Source of the DNA: Bradyrhizobium tropiciagri
GTDB taxonomy: Bacteria; Pseudomonadota; Alphaproteobacteria; Rhizobiales; Xanthobacteraceae
Direction of reading: 5' to 3'
Assembly (NCBI RefSeq): GCF_018130545.1
Contig: NZ_JAFCKF010000002.1
Span: 930,001-994,000, forward strand
DNA: 64,000 nucleotides
The translations under genes were made by a program, and so were the position numbers. The notes beneath the pieces were generated by a model that did no database searches, was not told the DNA's origin, and saw nothing but the letters and a program-made list of their open reading frames with translations. Each line of letters begins with the position of its first letter. Position 1 is the stretch's first letter. Positions 25,125 to 33,311 of the stretch are shown here, piece after piece.

Positions 25125-26894
25125 ATGCGCGCAAGCGGTCGTCGGATTTCGATTTTTGATTCTGCGAGGGGACGGTTCTGGCAGTTTGCAATTCTGACCG
25201 CGGCCGGCACCGTCGCCGCTTCCACGCAGGCTGATGCAGCCCTCTATTACTGGAACCGTGACTCCGCCTATTACGGCGGCGACTACGAGCCGCTGCCGCA
25301 GCCGCACCGGCAAAAGCCAAAGCGCAGCACGGCGAAGAAGACTCCGGCGACCGAGAAGGAGGCCGGACGCAAGCCGCAGGGCCCCCTGGTCATCTCGGTC
25401 TCGATCGATCAGCAGCGCGTCAGCGTCTACGACTCGAATGGACTCTACGCCGAGAGCCCGGTGTCGACCGGCATGAAGGGGCATTCAACCCCGATGGGTG
25501 TCTTCAGCGTCATCCAGAAGCAGAAGTACCACCAGTCCAACATCTATAGCGGCGCGCCGATGCCGTATATGCAGCGCATCACCTGGTCGGGCATCGCGAT
25601 GCACGCCGGTGTGCTGCCCGGCTATCCGGCCTCCCATGGCTGCATCCGCATGCCGATGTCGTTTGCGGTCAAGATGTACAACTGGACGCGGATGGGCGCC
25701 CGCGTGTTCGTCACGCCGGGCACGATCTCGCCGGAGAGTTTCTCGCATCCGCTGCTGGTGACGCAGAGGGTCGCGCCGCAGCAGCCGGTTGCCGACGACA
25801 TCCTGAAGATGGACGCGCCGCTCGGCGTGAAGAGCGACAAGGGCGCCGACAAGCAGTCCGACCTCGATCTGCGCAGCAGCGTCGGCCATACCGCCTCGCT
25901 GCGCGACAACACCCATACCGCTGACGCCAGCGGCGCAATGCCGGCGGCGAGCGCCTCGGCGACGATGTCCGATGCCTCCTCCGCGCGCGATGCGATTGCG
26001 GAGAAGATCGCGGCCGACAAGTCCGAGACGGCCGAGAGCGACAAGCCGGCCGAGACCAGCTCCACCGCCGCCAACAGCAACGTCGCCACCGACGACAAGA
26101 CCGTCGGCGAAACCACGGGCACGACCGACACGCCGAAGTCCGAGGTCTCGGCAAACGATCCGGTGAAGGCGGAAGCCAAGGCCGACGAGCCGAAAGCCGA
26201 CGCCGCCAAACCCGACGCTGCCGAGGCGCCCAAGGTCGATGCTTCGAAGACCGAGACCCCGAAGGTCGATGCGCCCAAGACCGAGGTGTCCAAGACCGAG
26301 GCGCCGAAGGCTGACGTGGCCAAGGACGCAGCCAGGGCAACGGATGCAGACAAGCCCGCCGAGGCGGCGACCGCAGCCGACAGCGCCGATGCCAAGAAGG
26401 ATCCGGCACGGCTGCCGGGCCTCGCCAAGATCGACGTGTCGAAGCGCGCCGGCCAAATCGCGGTGTTCATCAGCCGCAAGGATTCCAAGCTCTATGTGCG
26501 GCAGAACTTTGCGCCGCTGTTCGACGTGCCAGTGACGATCGCGGCCAGCGACCGGCCGCTCGGCACTCATGTGTTCACCGCGGAAGCCGACAAGACCGAT
26601 GCGAACCTGCTGCGCTGGTCGGTGGTGACGCTGCCGAGCCGCAACGCCCGCATCGACGTCGAGGAGCGCACCTCGCATCGCCGCAAGGTGGCGGCCGCAG
26701 CGCCGCTCGAAGTCAAGCCACAACCCGTGACGAACACCCCGTCCGAGGCGCTCGACCGTATCTCGATTCCGTCGGACGTGATGGCGCGGATCAGCGAGGC
26801 GCTCGGTAGCGGCGGATCGATCATCGTCTCCGACCTCGGCATCAACCAGGGCGAGACCGGCGAAGGCACCGACTTCATCGTGCCGCTGCGCTGA
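25125..26894 (+). CDS. L,D-transpeptidase (YkuD) with long pentad-repeat tail and second YkuD-like segment
   Basis: The product has 589 residues. After a signal anchor (WQFAILTAAGTVAASTQADA, residues about 24-43) comes a YkuD catalytic domain: VISVSIDQQRVSVYDSNG, STPMGVFSV, MHAGVLPGYPASHGCIRM with catalytic Cys near 173. It cross-links peptidoglycan 3-3 or attaches protein to it. Residues about 260-420 are a low-complexity Ala/Lys/Asp/Glu linker, including seven pentads of the form x-P/S-K-x-D/E (residues 368-402). The C-terminal part (GQIAVFISRKDSKLYVRQNF, GTHVFTAEAD) resembles the start of a second YkuD domain but has no SHGC motif, so it is probably non-catalytic. Confidence 0.9.
   Translation: MRASGRRISIFDSARGRFWQFAILTAAGTVAASTQADAALYYWNRDSAYYGGDYEPLPQPHRQKPKRSTAKKTPATEKEAGRKPQGPLVISVSIDQQRVSVYDSNGLYAESPVSTGMKGHSTPMGVFSVIQKQKYHQSNIYSGAPMPYMQRITWSGIAMHAGVLPGYPASHGCIRMPMSFAVKMYNWTRMGARVFVTPGTISPESFSHPLLVTQRVAPQQPVADDILKMDAPLGVKSDKGADKQSDLDLRSSVGHTASLRDNTHTADASGAMPAASASATMSDASSARDAIAEKIAADKSETAESDKPAETSSTAANSNVATDDKTVGETTGTTDTPKSEVSANDPVKAEAKADEPKADAAKPDAAEAPKVDASKTETPKVDAPKTEVSKTEAPKADVAKDAARATDADKPAEAATAADSADAKKDPARLPGLAKIDVSKRAGQIAVFISRKDSKLYVRQNFAPLFDVPVTIAASDRPLGTHVFTAEADKTDANLLRWSVVTLPSRNARIDVEERTSHRRKVAAAAPLEVKPQPVTNTPSEALDRISIPSDVMARISEALGSGGSIIVSDLGINQGETGEGTDFIVPLR
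26226..26330 (+). repeat. seven in-frame 15-base repeats within the L,D-transpeptidase gene
   Basis: The encoded pentads are APKVD, ASKTE, TPKVD, APKTE, VSKTE, APKAD, VAKDA. The unit length may vary between strains. Confidence 0.75.
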
Positions 26895-26912
26895 GGCGAT
26901 CCGGCCTACCCA

Positions 26913-27503
26913 TTATTTTTCCCTGTCGCCGAAGTTGCATCGAAGGACTGTCCCGTCTCCGTTGAATAGACAGTAGAATGACGCGACGGCCTTTGAGCTC
27001 TCAAAACGATATTCGATTGCCAGATTGCCCAGCTCGTGGGTCTTGGGCATTACGGGCGTAGGGTGTACCGGGTTTTCCGCGGCATACGGATTTGTTATCT
27101 TGGCTGGCTTGCCAAATGCCGCGATAACCGCAGGCGCATTCCAGTTTGCGGCGATGATACCGCTTCCGTACATTTTCCCGTCTAATGCCTCTCTTCCTTG
27201 CCCATCCACCTTTCCGCGGATCAGAAAAAAAGCGCCGAACGTTGCGAACATCCTGCCAGATGTACGCATCGGACTGACCTCGTCCCATGAGATATTTGTC
27301 GCAGCAAAAACCTTCTTCAGGTTCTCGTCGGCATAGAAGTCTGCGTGCAAAAACAGATCGTGCTCGAGAGCGAATTTTAGGTTTCTAAGGACCTCGATTG
27401 TTGTTGCAGGCCGATCCACCATCGCGACGGCTTTGGTCACCCCCGAAACGACGAGCGACGCACAGACCATCGCTGTTCCTAGTCGCCGAACGAAGAGACC
27501 CAT
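26913..27503 (-). CDS. exported protein of unknown function in lower-GC DNA
   Basis: The product has 196 residues from ATG 27503, with a signal peptide (RLGTAMVCASLVVSGVTKAVA). The upstream in-frame extension to 27635 looks non-coding. The mature part (DRPATTIEVLRNLKFALEHDL; GRMFATFGAFFLIRGKVDGQ) has no motif I know. Base composition falls to about 50-55 percent GC in sampled lines, against well over 60 percent around it, and codon choice is more relaxed. It may have arrived by transfer. Confidence 0.7.
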   Translation of the reverse strand: MGLFVRRLGTAMVCASLVVSGVTKAVAMVDRPATTIEVLRNLKFALEHDLFLHADFYADENLKKVFAATNISWDEVSPMRTSGRMFATFGAFFLIRGKVDGQGREALDGKMYGSGIIAANWNAPAVIAAFGKPAKITNPYAAENPVHPTPVMPKTHELGNLAIEYRFESSKAVASFYCLFNGDGTVLRCNFGDREK

Positions 27504-27750
27504 CCTGCTTCTCCCACCCAGACGGTAAATCGCCCTTTGGGGAAGACAAGCTTTAAGTTGAAAGATTTGCAATACGCACGTAAGCGATGATGCGCCCCTC
27601 CCGAGACCATGCTGATGCGCCGCGCGAAAGCGCAATCACGATTCAACCCAATCGCGTCGCGCGTTCACAGGTACCTATAACGCCTTCTTGAGAACTCGCG
27701 CCTGCCCGTTGGACTATGATCTCCCTCGTATCTGTTCCGGGGACGAGACC

Positions 27751-28320
27751 ATGATGGACCGCAGGACACTGATCATGGCGGCGTTCGCCGCGGCCGCAGG
27801 ATCTCGTGCGCTGCATGCCGAGCAGCCCGCGATGAGCCGGATCACGGCCTACGCCTTCTCATTCCCGGCACTCGCCGGCGGCGACATTCGTCTGGCCGAC
27901 TATGCCGGCCGGCCGCTGATGATCGTGAACACGGCCTCGCTCTGTGGCTTCACGCCGCAATATGCCGGCCTGCAGCAATTGTGGACCGAATTCCGCGAGC
28001 GCGGCTTTGTCATCATCGGCGTGCCGTCCAATGATTTCGGCGGCCAGGAACCCGGCGGCCCGACCGAGATCGCCGAGACCGCGCAGCATCAATACGGCGT
28101 CACGTTCCCGATCGCAGCGAAGGCCGTGGTCAAGGGCGCGAACGCGCATCCATTTTACCGCTGGGCGGCGGAGGCGCGGCCGAAGGACGTGCCGCGCTGG
28201 AATTTCCACAAATACCTGATCGGTCGCGACGGCTACATCGCCGACGTCTTCCCTGAGTCGGTCACACCAGACGACACCCGCATCAAGACCGGGATCGCAC
28301 GGGCATTGGCGGTCGCCTGA
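27751..28320 (+). CDS. exported Cys-type glutathione peroxidase
   Basis: The product has 189 residues. The three signatures of the family are present: VNTASLCGFTPQY with the peroxidatic Cys near residue 65, VPSNDFGGQEPG with Gln, and WNFHKYLIGRDG with Trp-Asn. MDRRTLIMAAFAAAAGSRALHA looks like a Tat-type leader (RR followed by a hydrophobic stretch), so the enzyme is probably periplasmic and reduces peroxides there, most likely with thioredoxin-like donors. No second conserved Cys is evident. Confidence 0.92.
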   Translation: MMDRRTLIMAAFAAAAGSRALHAEQPAMSRITAYAFSFPALAGGDIRLADYAGRPLMIVNTASLCGFTPQYAGLQQLWTEFRERGFVIIGVPSNDFGGQEPGGPTEIAETAQHQYGVTFPIAAKAVVKGANAHPFYRWAAEARPKDVPRWNFHKYLIGRDGYIADVFPESVTPDDTRIKTGIARALAVA

Positions 28321-28492
28321 GACGCGGCGATAATCCCCGGAATTAACTGATCCCACGAGGATTTTTGACCCGCGCCCGCCGCCTTCATTGCCTTGGCGTC
28401 GCGACTGCGACTAGGGTACGATCGGATGGGGGCGAAAGCGGCCCGGTCGCGGCAAGGCCGCCACTCGGAGCGCGATCAGCAGGGAACACACC

Positions 28493-29491
28493 ATGCGCAT
28501 TGCAGCAGGTCTGATTTTCGCGGGGACCGTATCGTTGCTCGCGTCGAGCGCAGCTTGGTCGCAGCAGACACCGCCCGCCAAGGGCGCCGCCGCAGCGCCG
28601 GCGGCAGCGGCCGCAGCTCCTGCACCTGCCGCCGCTGCGCCCGCGCCCGCCACCGCAGCGGCCGCACCCGTGCCGCCGAAGCAACCGCCGCAGCCGGCGC
28701 GCGCTGCCTGCACCAATCCGAACGCGCTCGGCGTCGCCCGCACCGTCGAGATCGATACGACAGGCGGTCCCGGCTTCGGCTTCGAGCATTTCAAGCAGCT
28801 CGACTTCCTGCGCGACCACGAGGTGGTGCTGACCTTCGACGACGGTCCGTGGCCGGGCAACACGCCGGCGGTGCTCAAGGCGCTCGCGGATGAATGCACC
28901 ACGGGCATCTTCTTCTCGATCGGCAAGCACGCGACCTATCACCCGGAGATCCTGCGGCAGGTCTATGCCGCCGGCCACACGGTGGGTTCGCACACTTGGT
29001 CGCACGCCAATCTGAACAACAAGAAGCTCACTGAGGATCAACGCAAAGACGAAATCGAGCGCGGCCTCGCGGCGGTCAAATGGGCGCTCGAGACCTCCCC
29101 CGCACCGTTCTTCCGCTTCCCGGCGTTGCAGCATCCGCCGGAGATGGTGACCTATCTCGGCACCCGCAACATCGCGATCTTCTCCTGCGATATCGACTCC
29201 TTCGACTTCAAGTCGAAGAATCCGCAACAGGTGATAGACAACGTGATGAAGAAGCTCGCCAAGCTCGGCAAGGGCATCATCCTGATGCACGACTTCCAGA
29301 AGCACACGGCGGAAGCCCTGCCGACGCTGCTGGCGCAGCTCAAGGCCGGCGGCTACAAGGTGGTCGCGATGCGGGCGAAATTCCCGGCGACCGTGCTGCC
29401 GCAGTACGAGCAGGAGCTCGCCAAGGACGTCAAGCTGCCGACCGTGAGCTCGCGGCCGGTGAACAGCGTCGTCACCACAGTCGATCAGTAA
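28493..29491 (+). CDS. exported polysaccharide deacetylase (NodB domain)
   Basis: The product has 332 residues. A signal peptide (residues 1-23) is followed by an Ala/Pro-rich linker to about residue 70, then the NodB domain. Motif 1 is VLTFDDGPWPG near residue 112, motif 2 is VGSHTWSHANL (metal His pair), motif 3 is FFRFPALQHP, and HDF near residue 265 gives the late His. It removes acetyl groups from an N-acetylated polysaccharide, probably peptidoglycan or an exopolymer, in the periplasm. It is not nodB itself, as no nod genes are near. Confidence 0.92.
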   Translation: MRIAAGLIFAGTVSLLASSAAWSQQTPPAKGAAAAPAAAAAAPAPAAAAPAPATAAAAPVPPKQPPQPARAACTNPNALGVARTVEIDTTGGPGFGFEHFKQLDFLRDHEVVLTFDDGPWPGNTPAVLKALADECTTGIFFSIGKHATYHPEILRQVYAAGHTVGSHTWSHANLNNKKLTEDQRKDEIERGLAAVKWALETSPAPFFRFPALQHPPEMVTYLGTRNIAIFSCDIDSFDFKSKNPQQVIDNVMKKLAKLGKGIILMHDFQKHTAEALPTLLAQLKAGGYKVVAMRAKFPATVLPQYEQELAKDVKLPTVSSRPVNSVVTTVDQ

Positions 29492-29520
29492 CGGCACCAG
29501 CGATCGTTCTGGTGTCTGCG

Positions 29521-30069
29521 TTGCGTATCGAGGGTTTCGTCATCGTCTCGGCCGACGGCCGACTGGCGAATGCGCGCAACGTGATGCCCGACGATCTCAA
29601 GATCGAGGGCGACAAGAAGTTCTTCACCGCGGCGCTCGAGCGCGCCGATCTCGTCGTCCACGGCCGCCATTCCCAGGAAGAGCAGCCGAACGCACCGAAG
29701 CGCCGCCGCCTGATCCTGACAAGCAAGGTCACGACCACCGCACCCGACCCTGACAATCCGAAGGCGCTGCTGTGGAATCCCGCCGGCTGCCCGTTCGAGA
29801 CCGCGAGCCGCGCGGCCGGCGTGACCGCGGGCATGGTCGCGATCATCGGCGGTCCCGGCGTGTTCGGCATGTTCATGGACCGCTACGACACGTTCTGGCT
29901 ATCGGTCGCATCGAAGGTACACATCCCCGACGGCGAGCCGTGCTTCCCCGGCGTCCCTGCCCGCACCCCGCAGCAGGTGCTCGCAGCGCACGGCCTGCAC
30001 GCCGGCGCGTCAAAGCTGATCGATCCGGAGCAGGAGGTCAGCGTCACGCCGTGGCGACGCGCGGGTTGA
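29521..30069 (+). CDS. dihydrofolate reductase-like (RibD C-terminal domain) protein
   Basis: The product has 182 residues: RIEGFVIVSADGRLANARNV, the middle strand ADLVVHGRHSQEEQPNAPKRRRLILTSKV, and the nucleotide segment GMVAIIGGPGVFGMFMDRYDTFWLS. This matches the RibD_C/DHFR fold that binds NADPH. No ATG fits; TTG 29521 is chosen since homology starts there, and a GTG at 29512 is possible. It begins 29 bp after the NodB gene. The substrate is unknown; it may not act in riboflavin synthesis. Confidence 0.75.
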   Translation: MRIEGFVIVSADGRLANARNVMPDDLKIEGDKKFFTAALERADLVVHGRHSQEEQPNAPKRRRLILTSKVTTTAPDPDNPKALLWNPAGCPFETASRAAGVTAGMVAIIGGPGVFGMFMDRYDTFWLSVASKVHIPDGEPCFPGVPARTPQQVLAAHGLHAGASKLIDPEQEVSVTPWRRAG

Positions 30070-30086
30070 AGGTTGGTCGCAGTTTG

Positions 30087-30173
30087 TAGGGCGGGTTAGC
30101 CGAGGGCGTAACCCGCCGGATCTCCCTTAGCTGATGCGCAGGTCGGCGGATTACGCTTCGCTAATGCGCCCTA
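30087..30173. repeat. dispersed palindromic element, TAGGGCGG type, overlapping the DoxX stop
   Basis: Begins TAGGGCGGGTTAG and ends with CTAATGCGCCCTA; inner parts GCGTAACCCGCC / GGCGGATTACGC are also inverted. The last three bases, CTA, are the stop codon (TAG) of the DoxX gene on the minus strand. The copy at 39015-39093 is related. Confidence 0.85.
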
Positions 30174-30623
30174 CACGTCCCCATACGCCGGATCGTCGCG
30201 GCGCGGGCCGCGGCCGTAGCCGGCGATGATGAACAGCGCGCCGATCAGCGACAGGTTCTTCAGCGCATCGATCAGCGTCCTGAGATTGTCGGGCGCCGGC
30301 TGATTCCAGAAATCATGGAAATAGAAGGTGACGACACACACGTAGATGATCAGCAGGAGCGCGAAGAACCGCGCCAGCACGTTCACCGCGATCATCAGCC
30401 CCGCGATGATCTCGAAGGCACCGACCGTGATCGCCAGCAGCTGCATGAACGGCATGCCGACGAAGGTTTCGATCTGCTGCGTATAGGGCGCGACCACGGC
30501 GGGGATCGTCAGCTTGGCCGCAAGCAGATCCGCCGTTGCCTGGATGCCGAACAGCTTGCTGGCTCCCGAATAGAGGAACAGCACGGCAAACAGGATTCGT
30601 CCGAAGGTGATGAACGCTGGCAT
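30171..30623 (-). CDS. DoxX-family membrane protein
   Basis: The product has 150 residues with four membrane helices: ITFGRILFAVLFLYSGASKLFG, MPFMQLLAITVGAFEIIAGLMIA, FFALLLIIYVCVVTFYFHDF, and LSLIGALFIIAGYG. The SGxxKL and FHDFWN patterns are typical of DoxX/YphA proteins. The function is unclear; some members pair with quinone or thiosulfate oxidation. The reading frame ends on a TAG supplied by the adjacent dispersed repeat. Confidence 0.88.
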   Translation of the reverse strand: MPAFITFGRILFAVLFLYSGASKLFGIQATADLLAAKLTIPAVVAPYTQQIETFVGMPFMQLLAITVGAFEIIAGLMIAVNVLARFFALLLIIYVCVVTFYFHDFWNQPAPDNLRTLIDALKNLSLIGALFIIAGYGRGPRRDDPAYGDV

Positions 30624-30777
30624 GGGTCGGCCTCACTGGATGGCAGAAATCGGACGAAGCAGGCGGAGCGATTATGGCCGCCCCGCCAGCTTCGATCAAA
30701 TCGAATCCATCTCGCTCACGCACGATCCGGAAAGCCGCGCTGCGGTTTTCCGAACATAACGTGCTCAAACAACCCCA

Positions 30778-33087
30778 TCAGCCGAACAGCGTCGGCTGCG
30801 CACGGCCGGCGCGCTCCTGGGCCTCGACGGCGGCGACCGCCGTCATGTTGAGGATGCCGCGCGCCGTCACGCCGGGGGTGAGGATGTGCGCCGGACGCGC
30901 CGGACCGATCAGGATCGGCCCCACCGGCAGCGCGTTGGCCAGCGATTTGATCATCTGGTAGGCGATGTTGGCGGCGTCGAGGTTCGGCATGATCAGGATG
31001 TTGGCCTCGCCTTCCAGCCGCGACTGCGGCAGCACCAAGCGCCGCGCCACGGCCGACAGCGCGGTGTCGCCCTGCATTTCGCCGTCGGCCTCGATCTCCG
31101 GATGCTTGTCCTTCAGGAGCTGGGTGGCCCGCCGCATCTTGCGCGAGGAGTCCGTATCATAGCTGCCGAAGTCGGAATGTGACACGAAGGCGACCTTCGG
31201 CTTGAAGGCGAAGCGCTGGACGTGGATCGCCGCGAGCGACGCCACTTCGGCGAGTTCCTCCGCGCTCGGGTTCGGCCGCACCTGGGTGTCGGCGAGGAAA
31301 TGAGCACCGGTGGAGGTGATCATCAGCGCCAGCGCGGCATAGTCGCTGACCCCCGGCAGGAAGCCGATGATCTCGCGGACGTGGCGCAGATGGCTCATGT
31401 AGCGGCCTTCGACCCCGCACAGCATCGCGTCGGCCTCGCCGCGCGACACCGCAAGCGCGGCGATGACCGTGTTGTTGGTGCGGACCACCGTCCGTGCCGC
31501 CTCGGGCGTCACGCCGCGCCGGCCGGCAACGTCGATATAGGACTGCACATAGGAACGGTAGCGCGGATCGTCCTCAGGATTGACCAGGTCGAAATCCCGC
31601 CCGGCCTTGATCGACAGGCCGAAGCGCTTGATCCGCGTTTCGACCACCGACGGACGGCCGACCAGAATCGGCCGCGCCAGCTTCTCCTCGAGCACCACCT
31701 GCGTCGCGCGCAGCACCCGCTCGTCTTCGCCCTCGGCGTAGATCACGCGCACCGGCTGGGTCTTCGCCTTGGCGAACACCGGCTTCATGGTGAGGCCGGA
31801 GCGGAACGCGAAGCGCTCGAGGCTGGCGGCGTATTCGTCGAAATTGGTGATCGGCCGGGTCGCGACGCCGGATTCCATCGCGGCCTTGGCCACCGCCGGC
31901 GCAATGCGCAGGATCAGGCGCGGATCGAACGGGCTCGGGATCAGCGAGCCCGGGCCGAACCCCTGGGTCTCGCCGCTCTCGAAACCATGCGCCACCGCAT
32001 CCGACGGCGGATCGCGCGCGAGCTGCGCGATGGCATCCACCGCGGCATGCTTCATCGCCTCGTTGATCGCGGTGGCGCCGACGTCGAGCGCGCCGCGGAA
32101 GATGAACGGGAAGCACAGCACGTTGTTGACCTGGTTCGGATAGTCCGACCGGCCGGTGCAGATCATCGCGTCGGGACGCGCCGCGCGCGCCTCTTCCGGC
32201 ATGATCTCCGGCACCGGATTGGCGAGCGCCATCACCAGCGGCTTGTCGCCCATCTGCTTGACCATTTCGGGCTTCAGCACGCCAGGCGCCGACAGTCCGA
32301 TAAAGATGTCCGCGCCCGGAATGACGTCGGCCAGCACGCGTGCGTCGGTCTTCTGGGTATAGACCGCCTTCCAGCGATCCATCGTCGTGTTGCGGCCGTC
32401 ATAGACCACGCCGTCGATATCGCAGACCCAGATGTTCTTGCGCTGCGCGCCCATCGAGACCAGCAGATTGAGGGTCGCAATCGCGGCGGCGCCGGCACCC
32501 GAGCAGACGATCTTCACGTCAGACAATTGCTTGCCGTTCAACAGCAGCCCGTTGGTGATCGCGGCTGCGACGATGATGGCCGTGCCATGCTGGTCGTCGT
32601 GGAACACCGGGATCTTCATGCGCTCCTTGAGCTGCGTCTCGATCTCGAAGCACTCCGGCCCGCGGATGTCCTCCAGATTGATGCCGCCGAAGGTCGGCTC
32701 CAGGGCGGCGACCGTCTCGACCACCCGCTCGATCGTGTTGGCATTGATCTCGATGTCGAACACGTCGATGCCGGCGAATTTCTTGAACAGCACCGCCTTG
32801 CCCTCCATGACGGGCTTGGAGGCCAGGGGGCCGATATTGCCGAGCCCGAGCACCGCGGTGCCGTTCGAGACCACGGCCACCAGATTGGCGCGGGCTGTGA
32901 GCGTCGCCGCCTCGGCCGGGTTCTTGGCGATCTCGGTGCAGGCGGCGGCTACGCCCGGCGAATAGGCCAGCGCCAGGTCGCGCTGGTTGGCTAGCGGCTT
33001 GATCGCCTGGATCTCGAGCTTGCCCGGCCGTGGCAGCCGGTGATAGGCGAGCGCGGCGTTATGGAGTTCTTCAGACGATGACGACAT
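30778..33087 (-). CDS. maeB: NADP-dependent malic enzyme with phosphotransacetylase-like C-terminal domain
   Basis: The product has 769 residues, the usual MaeB length. Residues 1 to about 430 are malic enzyme ([56 protein letters not shown] as the dinucleotide site). The rest resembles phosphotransacetylase ([47 protein letters not shown]) and is thought to be regulatory, responding to acetyl-CoA. The enzyme makes pyruvate and NADPH from malate. It is monocistronic here, with GGGGAG before the ATG. Confidence 0.96.
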   Translation of the reverse strand: MSSSSEELHNAALAYHRLPRPGKLEIQAIKPLANQRDLALAYSPGVAAACTEIAKNPAEAATLTARANLVAVVSNGTAVLGLGNIGPLASKPVMEGKAVLFKKFAGIDVFDIEINANTIERVVETVAALEPTFGGINLEDIRGPECFEIETQLKERMKIPVFHDDQHGTAIIVAAAITNGLLLNGKQLSDVKIVCSGAGAAAIATLNLLVSMGAQRKNIWVCDIDGVVYDGRNTTMDRWKAVYTQKTDARVLADVIPGADIFIGLSAPGVLKPEMVKQMGDKPLVMALANPVPEIMPEEARAARPDAMICTGRSDYPNQVNNVLCFPFIFRGALDVGATAINEAMKHAAVDAIAQLARDPPSDAVAHGFESGETQGFGPGSLIPSPFDPRLILRIAPAVAKAAMESGVATRPITNFDEYAASLERFAFRSGLTMKPVFAKAKTQPVRVIYAEGEDERVLRATQVVLEEKLARPILVGRPSVVETRIKRFGLSIKAGRDFDLVNPEDDPRYRSYVQSYIDVAGRRGVTPEAARTVVRTNNTVIAALAVSRGEADAMLCGVEGRYMSHLRHVREIIGFLPGVSDYAALALMITSTGAHFLADTQVRPNPSAEELAEVASLAAIHVQRFAFKPKVAFVSHSDFGSYDTDSSRKMRRATQLLKDKHPEIEADGEMQGDTALSAVARRLVLPQSRLEGEANILIMPNLDAANIAYQMIKSLANALPVGPILIGPARPAHILTPGVTARGILNMTAVAAVEAQERAGRAQPTLFG

Positions 33088-33311
33088 ACGTGCTCCCCGC
33101 GTTTCCGGCCCAAATTTCTTGTTTCTGTGCTAATCCAGGCGAAAGTCATTTGTCCGGCAAATCGAGCCGGATGTGAAGCATGTCCCGCCGCTTGGATGCA
33201 ACATCCGATAATGTCCCCGTCAACAGGCCCGGGCGGGCCCCGTTCGCCGATGCTGCACCTTCCGGCCGCGGATTGGCAATTTTTTTCCCTTGATGATCCG
33301 GAGTTGACCGA

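Noticed and set aside
28493-29491. nodB
   Set aside because: NodB domain is present, but with a signal peptide and no other nod genes or nod box; it is a general exported deacetylase.
31222-32994. 590-residue plus-strand frame inside maeB
   Set aside because: Antisense shadow; Arg/His/Asp-rich without domains.
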